Assembly: GCF_014023275.1 (NCBI RefSeq)
Contig: NZ_CP054698.1
Location: 2,790,001 to 2,854,000 of the forward strand
From: Nostoc edaphicum CCNP1411
GTDB taxonomy: Bacteria; Cyanobacteriota; Cyanobacteriia; Cyanobacteriales; Nostocaceae
DNA length: 64,000 bases
Reading direction: 5' to 3'
The position numbers and the translations under genes were made by a program. The stretch's first letter is position 1; every line of letters begins with the position of its first letter. Of this stretch, positions 57,948-64,000 are shown one piece after another. Below the pieces are notes generated by a model that was given only the letters and a program-made list of their open reading frames with translations, had not been told where the DNA came from and ran no database searches.

Positions 57948-59231
57948 TTAACTAAATATGGCATAAGTAGCTTTTCCCTGCCGTTTCGCTCGGTACATCG
58001 CAATATCAGCATCTCGCAGCAAAGTAGCAGGCTCCTCATAATTACTAAAATTCCAAGTAATACCAATGCTAGCTGTAGCAGATAATTCATATCCATTCAG
58101 GTTAACTGGCGATCGCAATGAGTCTTGAATACGTTTAGCGACATTGGTGGCGTCGGTAATGTCTTTAATATCCTCCAAAAGAACAGTAAACTCATCTCCA
58201 CCAAATCGTGCTACAGTATCGCCACTGCGTAAACACGACTCTAAACGTCTAGCGATCGCGACTAAAAAATCATCCCCTATTCCATGCCCAAAGCGATCGT
58301 TAATCTCTTTGAAGCCATCTAAATCCAAAAATAAAACTGCAAAATAATAATCGCTTCTGCGTTTGCTACGTTCAATTGTTTGTCTGAGCCGGTCTAAAAA
58401 TAAAACACGATTCGGTAATGCTGTCAGCCCATCATAAAACGCATTGCGGATCAGTTGCGCCTCTGTCTGCTTGCGCTTGGTGATGTCTTGAAAAACTAAA
58501 ACCGCGCCAGTAATATTGCCCTTTTGATCGCGGATGGGTGCAACATTATCCCCAATCGCTATTTCTTTGCCCTCTTTGGTAATCAGTGTACAGTTTTCTG
58601 GTAAATTGAAAATTTCACCTGCTTCCATTACGTATGTGGCTAAATTTTCAATTGTTTCTCCTACATCTTTGTCAACTAAGTTAACGACTTCTACTAAATC
58701 CTTACCTAATGCTTCACTTTGCTTCCAACCAGTCATTAGTTCTGCAATGGGATTCATCATTTGAATACAACCATTTGCATAAGTTACAATCACTGCACAG
58801 CCCATACTGTTTATAATTGCTCCTAGCCTCTGTTTTTCTTCGTATAATATTTTTTTACTCTGATGTTTATACAGAGCCATTTCAATGGCAAAATGTAAAT
58901 CACTTTCAAGAAATGGTTTGACTATGTAACTAAAAGGCTCACTTAGCTGATTTTTATGTAATGTTTTATATTCTGAACACTCTGTTAAATATACTACAGG
59001 CACATGGAAGTGATTCTGAATAATATCCGCCACATGCACACCGTCAATTTCCCCAGCTAGGCAGATATCAATTAATACTAAATGTGGATGAGTTTCTGCT
59101 ACCTTTTTTATTGCCTCTTCACCAGACTTAGTTATTTCTGAAACTGAATAACCTAATTTTTGTAAACTTTTTCTAATATTTGAGGCTATAACTTTTTCAT
59201 CCTCAACAACTAGGATTTTTCGGGCGAACAT
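57948..59231 (-). CDS. REC-PAS-GGDEF diguanylate cyclase
   Basis: The 427-residue protein makes the second messenger c-di-GMP. It has a receiver domain (1-120) with phospho-acceptor Asp55 (VLIDICL), a Thr in VVYLTE and a Lys in YIVKPF, a PAS domain (about 135-255), and a GGDEF domain (about 265-425) with an intact GGDEF active site in VARFGGDEFTVLLED. No RxxD inhibitory site is obvious just upstream. It is likely driven by an unlinked histidine kinase. Confidence 0.93.
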   Translation of the reverse strand: MFARKILVVEDEKVIASNIRKSLQKLGYSVSEITKSGEEAIKKVAETHPHLVLIDICLAGEIDGVHVADIIQNHFHVPVVYLTECSEYKTLHKNQLSEPFSYIVKPFLESDLHFAIEMALYKHQSKKILYEEKQRLGAIINSMGCAVIVTYANGCIQMMNPIAELMTGWKQSEALGKDLVEVVNLVDKDVGETIENLATYVMEAGEIFNLPENCTLITKEGKEIAIGDNVAPIRDQKGNITGAVLVFQDITKRKQTEAQLIRNAFYDGLTALPNRVLFLDRLRQTIERSKRRSDYYFAVLFLDLDGFKEINDRFGHGIGDDFLVAIARRLESCLRSGDTVARFGGDEFTVLLEDIKDITDATNVAKRIQDSLRSPVNLNGYELSATASIGITWNFSNYEEPATLLRDADIAMYRAKRQGKATYAIFS

Positions 59232-60167
59232 GTTAAAACAACCTGTTTGCTAAGGTTCAGATTTTTATTGTGGGTGTCAAACTCAATCAAAAAGTCATTA
59301 TCTTATCATAAACAATCTCTCTCCTACCCTATTTTCTTGCTTGATAAAAATACTGACTAACGATCAAATAGTAATGTTATTAACCTCCCATAATTTCTGT
59401 GCTTGTCAAAGCTAATTTTGATTATTTAATGCGGCTAATATCATGTTATTAACATCAAATGTATAAATTGCCGTATAATTACCAGCAATTAAGAACTGAT
59501 TCTCAACAATATACAATCGTTTTTTAAGCAAAGTGTAGATACCAAGTATAGTATTTATGTAAAAAATAATCAAGAATAAAAGTTGATATAATCACAATCT
59601 ACTACTTTTATATAAGTTGAAAAAGTTAATAGAGTGTGTTGTATGTAATACAATAATGTGCATCCATTCAATTGCTACTAAAAATTAATCATTATCTGGA
59701 ATTAAAGAATTTAATACCGCTTTGGCTACAAATGTTTTTTGTCTAAATCGGGATTTAAATTGCCGTCTGAAACTGTCTTAAATTTTGAATGGTAAGTTAA
59801 AGGATGTTACTTAGAACTATTAATCGCTCCTGGTTAATGCTTAATCACAAATCCTGCGATCTGAAAATATGCAAGTTAAATGCTCATCAGCAGAACGCGG
59901 GATTTTTGAGTTTTTTGAGAATGAGTGGGTACTGGGGGCAATGGCAAGAAAGATTCTGTTTGTGAGATCCTTCCACGCTCCACCTAAACTCGTATTTCTC
60001 ACAAGCTTCAGGCGTTTGATGGAGCAGAGGGGAAAGAACTTGGTATTTGAACTCTCCCCTGCTCCCCTACACAAGCGCAGGCTTTGAGAGGTGGGGTGAG
60101 AAATCCGGGCTAAACCCCCCTTTCTTTGCTGACTTATAGATATTGAGAAAAAAACACGTTTTGTGCT
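59232..60167. other. Long AT-rich spacer
   Basis: This is the longest uninterrupted gap in the window, 936 bases. The first 550 are very AT-rich. The last part contains a chance open frame (59869-60087) without coding features. No RNA structure could be proposed with confidence, though a small RNA is possible. Confidence 0.4.
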
Positions 60168-60536
60168 TTAGAGATTGGACTTACTTTTAGTCAGTTCAAT
60201 GCTAATTTTGCCACCAAAGTCTGGAATAGGTGCAGCAGGTTTGCTGAGAGTGACTTGGACTTTTGTTACACGATCGCACTCTTGGAGAATAGAATCTGCG
60301 ATCGTTGCTACCAATTTCTCTATCAACGCAAATTTAGACGTTTTGATGAGATGTTGTATCAAGCTAATGACGCTGCGATAATCTAAAGTGTCTTCGATCG
60401 CGTCAGTCTTGGCCGCTGTGGAGATATCCAACCATAACCTTACATCCACCTCAAACCATTGTCCTAGCACCTGTTCTTCTGGTAGATACCCAGTGTAGCC
60501 ATAGCCGCGAATTCCCGTTAAATGAATGCAGTCCAT
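60168..60536 (-). CDS. folB: Dihydroneopterin aldolase FolB
   Basis: FolB converts dihydroneopterin to 6-hydroxymethyl-dihydropterin in folate synthesis. The 122-residue form starts MDCIHLTGIRGYGYTGYLPE and has the FolB core: VLGQWFEVDVRLWLDISTAA, TDAIEDTLDYRSVISLIQHL, and the C-terminal VQVTLSKPAAPIPDF. An open frame extends to an ATG at 60635 and adds a Cys-containing stretch (TKCPICSQTF) not typical of the family, so 60536 is preferred. Confidence 0.9.
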   Translation of the reverse strand: MDCIHLTGIRGYGYTGYLPEEQVLGQWFEVDVRLWLDISTAAKTDAIEDTLDYRSVISLIQHLIKTSKFALIEKLVATIADSILQECDRVTKVQVTLSKPAAPIPDFGGKISIELTKSKSNL

Positions 60537-60701
60537 AAAAGTTTGAGAGCAAATTGGGCATTTTGTAGAAAGTGGAAAGTTTGCTTGGGGATTTTCTTTC
60601 CCAGAAACTCGCGTGACGGTGTTGGGTTCCATCACCGCATTGATGGATTTTAAATTGAATTTCCCTAGACGAAATCTAAAATTTAAGATTGTTTTATAGC
60701 T

Positions 60702-62456
60702 ATGTATGATTTAATGCCGATCGCCTTTAAAAATGTTAATCAACTTTGGGCTTATATTTTAACAGAGACGCTAAAGCGGTTGGGATTGACTTGTGCCATC
60801 ATTTGTCCTGGATCACGATCTACACCTTTAGCGATCGCATTTGCTCAACAAGCACCTGAAATTGAAGCGATTTCCATTCTCGATGAACGTTCCGCCGCTT
60901 TTTTTGCTTTGGGACAAGCGAAAGCAACCGGACGCCCTGTGGTACTAGTTTGCACCTCTGGTACAGCAGGAGCCAACTTTTATTCAGCAGTCATCGAAGC
61001 CTCATATAGTCGCGTACCACTGTTGATATTAACCACCGATAGACCCCCAGAATTGCGAGATTGTCACTCTGGGCAAACTGTAGATCAATTGAGATTATAT
61101 GGAAACTACCCAAATTGGCAAACAGAGTTAGCCTTACCCTCCGCCGATCTGGGAATGCTAGCTTACCTGCGACAAACGGTAATTCATAGCTGGGAAAGGG
61201 CGCAAACTCCTACAAAGGGGCCAGTACATTTAAATATTCCCTTTCGCGATCCCTTAGCGCCTGTACCAGATGGAACCGACTTGAGTTATTTGCGATCGCA
61301 ATTTCATCCAGAAGACTTTTTCGCAGGGATAGCAAACCCATGCCCCATGCCCAATGCCCAATGCCCAATGCCCAAAGAATGGAAAGAATGCGATCGCGGC
61401 ATTATTATCGCAGGTGTTGCTCAACCGCAGCAACCAGAAGAGTATTGTAGAGCGATCGCGCACCTTTCCCAAACTCTCAAATGGCCTGTGCTAGCAGAGG
61501 GACTCTCCCCAGTCAGAAATTATGCCGAACTCAACCCCTATTTAATTTCCACTTATGACCTGATTTTGCGAAATCAGCAACTAGCAAAGCAGTTAGCACC
61601 CGAAATGGTGATTCAGGTAGGTGAAATGCCTACAAGTAAAGAACTGCGTAGCTGGATAGATGCAACCCAACCCCGACGCTGGGTAATTGATCCCAGTGAC
61701 CAAAACCTCGATCCTTTGCACGGGAGAACGACGCATTTACGGACATCTGTAGAAGACATCAAAGTAGAGGAGGGAAATTTATCTTTCTCCTCAAAATATT
61801 TGCAGCAATGGTGTGATGCGGAAACTAAGGTTAGGTTAGCTGTTGATCAGACGATGGGGAAAATAGATGAAATCATTGAGAGTAAAGCAGCTTGGTTAAT
61901 TTCTCAGATTTTACCGCCTGGAACGCCTCTGTTCATTGGCAACAGTATGCCTGTGCGGGATGTGGAATATTTCTGGAAACCGAATAATTTAGGAGTGCGA
62001 TCGCACTTTAACCGGGGTGCAAATGGCATCGATGGCACATTATCCACAGCATTAGGAATTGCCCATCGTCAGCAAAGTAGTGTGATGTTAACGGGAGATT
62101 TAGCTTTGTTACATGACACCAATGGTTTTTTAATCCGCAATAAGTTTGTCGGACATCTGACGATTGTGTTAATCAACAACAACGGCGGTGGTATTTTTGA
62201 AATGTTGCCCATTGCCAAATTTGATCCACCATTTGAAGAGTTTTTTGGCACACCCCAGGATATTGATTTTGCTCAGTTATGCGCTACTTATAATGTGCAG
62301 TATGAATTGATTACTTCTTGGCAGCAGTTGCAGCAAAGATTAAATCCACTACCAACCACAGGAATTCGAGTTTTAGAGTTGCAGACAAATCGTAAAAGAG
62401 ATGCTAAGTGGCGACAGGATAATTTGAGGAACTTTGCCACAAATATTAAGATTTAA
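60702..62456 (+). CDS. menD: 2-succinyl-5-enolpyruvyl-6-hydroxy-3-cyclohexene-1-carboxylate synthase MenD
   Basis: This ThDP enzyme adds 2-oxoglutarate-derived succinyl semialdehyde to isochorismate; in cyanobacteria the pathway supplies phylloquinone for photosystem I. The 584-residue protein has the N-terminal PYR domain (CPGSRSTPLAIAFAQQ, DERSAAFFALGQAKATGRPV), the central domain, and the ThDP-binding part with TGDLALLHDTNGF and INNNGGGIFEMLPIAKFDPP. Heptamer repeats (CCCAATG, 61340-61373) are inserted in frame as CPMPNAQCPMP. Confidence 0.96.
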   Translation: MYDLMPIAFKNVNQLWAYILTETLKRLGLTCAIICPGSRSTPLAIAFAQQAPEIEAISILDERSAAFFALGQAKATGRPVVLVCTSGTAGANFYSAVIEASYSRVPLLILTTDRPPELRDCHSGQTVDQLRLYGNYPNWQTELALPSADLGMLAYLRQTVIHSWERAQTPTKGPVHLNIPFRDPLAPVPDGTDLSYLRSQFHPEDFFAGIANPCPMPNAQCPMPKEWKECDRGIIIAGVAQPQQPEEYCRAIAHLSQTLKWPVLAEGLSPVRNYAELNPYLISTYDLILRNQQLAKQLAPEMVIQVGEMPTSKELRSWIDATQPRRWVIDPSDQNLDPLHGRTTHLRTSVEDIKVEEGNLSFSSKYLQQWCDAETKVRLAVDQTMGKIDEIIESKAAWLISQILPPGTPLFIGNSMPVRDVEYFWKPNNLGVRSHFNRGANGIDGTLSTALGIAHRQQSSVMLTGDLALLHDTNGFLIRNKFVGHLTIVLINNNGGGIFEMLPIAKFDPPFEEFFGTPQDIDFAQLCATYNVQYELITSWQQLQQRLNPLPTTGIRVLELQTNRKRDAKWRQDNLRNFATNIKI

Positions 62457-62578
62457 TCATAGGTACTCATATTTGATTTTTTAAATCCACGTAGTGGCGT
62501 GGCAAGCCTAAAGGAGTACATTATAAATCTTGAAAATATTGATATTTTAGAAACATAACTCAATCTTTCTATTGCACC

Positions 62579-62622
62579 AATTTAGCTATGTCGCGCTAGT
62601 AGTGGCGTGACACAGCTAAATT
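62579..62622. repeat. 17-bp inverted repeat
   Basis: AATTTAGCTATGTCGCG and CGTGACACAGCTAAATT pair at 15 of 17 positions, with a ten-base loop. It lies about 120 bases after menD. There is no T-run, so it is listed as a repeat rather than a terminator. Confidence 0.5.
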
Positions 62623-62686
62623 AGTTATTATCATGGTACTTTATTCATGCAGAATTAGCATTTAAAATTCAAGTACTCTAATTAAA

Positions 62687-63778
62687 ATGTTTGAAACAAA
62701 TAATTCTAATTTAAAAGATACAGGACTATTTCAAGCCTACCCGATCTATATTGATAAAGGTTTAGCTGCTACGGGAATGTTCTTACAGTTGGCTCCGTGG
62801 GGAAGTGCAACTATTACAGGTTTACGTGGGAAGAGTATAGAAGATTCAGTAGATCAAATAATCATCAATTATGAATGGCCAATTCCACTTTTACATTTAG
62901 ATAAACAGTTATCAAAAGAAGAACAAGAAAATTTGCACCTTCAACGTTTTTTAACTGATTACTCTTTAGCAACAGGAAAAATTGAATATACTCACATACA
63001 ACTAGGTAATAATCCACCAGACTTTTCTTGTAATTTCAAAGGAGTAACAGTTTCTTTAGATTGTGTTCAGTTTACAGTTAGCCGTCGGCGTGAGGTTAAT
63101 GCATTATTTGAAAATATTCGTAGGAAAATTTTAGATAGACCACGTGAAAAGTTTTTAAATTTGAGAGGTTATCTTGTTTATACTTGGTTCGGTTTTGGGA
63201 ATTCTAATAGTAATAATTATCCACATCGAGCAAATGATACAGAAGGTATTGACCAAATTATTGAAATGCTAGGCACGGTTAATGTAAATCCAGTGTGTTT
63301 GCAGATACCAGGAGGGAAATTACCATCTCAAGCACCAAACCTTGGGTTAGTAAATACTGAAAAAGGATGTATTTTTTATGTCGTTCCTATGTCTAATGGT
63401 GTTCCTTCCACACGCTTTTTCCAGTTCACTGGGTTTGAAATAGGTTTAGCTTATACCTCAGTACACAATCGAGAAGAGGGATGGGCTGAATTACATAGGC
63501 TGGTGAAAAAACATGATAAGCAAGAAATTGAACACTTATTAATTACAGTGGGCGGGCCTAATAAACACGGCTTAGTGTTTCCATCAGATGAAATACTTAT
63601 TAATTTTATGTTGGAAGGCGCAAAACCTAAAATTGAGACGGAATATTTAGAAGTAGTTTTTATTCATCTGTGGTCAACAGGAACAATCATCAAATTAGTT
63701 CCTGAGTATCAGATAATTACACTAGGATTATTTCCTGGCGGTATAGGAATGGCTTTTAATAACATAAATATAACTTAA
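62687..63778 (+). CDS. Hypothetical protein
   Basis: This 363-residue soluble protein is lower in GC than its neighbours, with many Asn and Ile residues. An aromatic N-terminal part (YPIYIDKGLAATGMFLQLAP) is followed by NNPPDFSCNFKGVTVSLDCV, with a PD...D pattern distantly like PD-(D/E)XK nucleases, and QFTVSRRREVNALFENIRRK. The rest gives no clue. The nuclease idea is speculative. It is monocistronic and may be horizontally acquired. Confidence 0.6.
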   Translation: MFETNNSNLKDTGLFQAYPIYIDKGLAATGMFLQLAPWGSATITGLRGKSIEDSVDQIIINYEWPIPLLHLDKQLSKEEQENLHLQRFLTDYSLATGKIEYTHIQLGNNPPDFSCNFKGVTVSLDCVQFTVSRRREVNALFENIRRKILDRPREKFLNLRGYLVYTWFGFGNSNSNNYPHRANDTEGIDQIIEMLGTVNVNPVCLQIPGGKLPSQAPNLGLVNTEKGCIFYVVPMSNGVPSTRFFQFTGFEIGLAYTSVHNREEGWAELHRLVKKHDKQEIEHLLITVGGPNKHGLVFPSDEILINFMLEGAKPKIETEYLEVVFIHLWSTGTIIKLVPEYQIITLGLFPGGIGMAFNNINIT

Positions 63779-64000
63779 AGTCTATTTACACTGGCTTATA
63801 ACCACCGTTCCAAGTTCCCGATCGCAATCTCAATTCCAACAACCTTCTTAAGCAAATTTCAGCAAATAGTCGTTTTAACAGTCGCAGGAGGAGCGATCGC
63901 ACTTTTTATTCCATCGTTTCTGATATACCCGCGTGTCTGCAAATGCTTCTTCACTTTGGGAAACTTTATTTGTAGTGCGATCGCCCTTCTTCTCTGCGTC
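63779..64000. other. Right-edge non-coding stretch
   Basis: The last 222 bases contain three GCGATCGC-type sites and no supported coding region. A gene on either strand could begin beyond the edge. Confidence 0.3.

Noticed and set aside
59869..60087. Possible 72-aa gene in the long spacer
   Set aside because: No domain, no start signal, and an equally long frame on the opposite strand; taken as chance.

Overview
The window is chromosomal DNA from a filamentous, Nostoc-like cyanobacterium. The evidence is a psaC gene for the photosystem I iron-sulfur subunit, the phylloquinone gene menD, a CcbP-type calcium-binding protein, many GCGATCGC (HIP1) palindromes, and the heptameric short tandem repeats (STRR) and folded palindromic repeats that pepper Nostocales genomes. 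It is mostly housekeeping and environmental-response genes in short transcription units, separated by repeat-rich spacers. No ribosomal RNA, CRISPR array or prophage was seen.

Layout. 1-2.5 kb: the start of a cation/proton antiporter behind a fluoride riboswitch, divergent from a two-RCK potassium channel. 2.7-3.9 kb: an IS630-type insertion sequence with split transposase frames and an orphan end beside it. 4.1-8.8 kb: an HtpX-like protease with a broken active site, aspS, a folded repeat element and a 21-bp palindromic tandem array. 8.9-15.4 kb: nested MITE-like repeats, an acetyltransferase, a SAM hydroxide adenosyltransferase, membrane and DUF218 proteins, a DUF1400-SGNH hydrolase and dprA. 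15.5-28.8 kb: a saccharopine-dehydrogenase-like protein, an NhaP-type antiporter, two GT4 glycosyltransferases next to a large anchored beta-propeller, an Rpn-family nuclease, aspartoacylase, N-acylglucosamine 2-epimerase and a cupin. 29-33.4 kb: a BrxD-like P-loop ATPase, a coiled-coil membrane protein with a TerB_C-like end and a DUF815 ATPase, all on the minus strand. 34.2-37.1 kb: a small Ser/Thr/Cys-containing ORF, an APH-type kinase and a HopA1-family protein, the pairing used in class V lanthipeptide and thioviridamide-type dehydration. 37.3-46 kb: xth, a third GT4, a dehydrogenase, an HNH pair, a WD40 protein, a ParDE module and psaC. 46-64 kb: glmS, glcD, a GHL10-like secreted hydrolase, a GAF sensor with a degenerate kinase domain, tRNA-Lys, DUF1517, ccbP-like, an acetyltransferase, a diguanylate cyclase, folB, menD and an unknown gene.

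How they connect. Three cation-transport genes (left-edge antiporter, K+ channel, NhaP) indicate ion homeostasis. glmS, AGE and the GT4s fit amino-sugar and surface-polysaccharide metabolism. The best candidates for poorly described biology are the APH/HopA1 pair with its possible peptide substrate, the BrxD-like/TerB_C/DUF815 group, the HtpX with HKxxH instead of HExxH, and the sensor that has a bilin-site-like Cys-His but no phosphoacceptor histidine. Repeats have also entered coding sequence, in menD, glmS and the 5' end of the epimerase gene.
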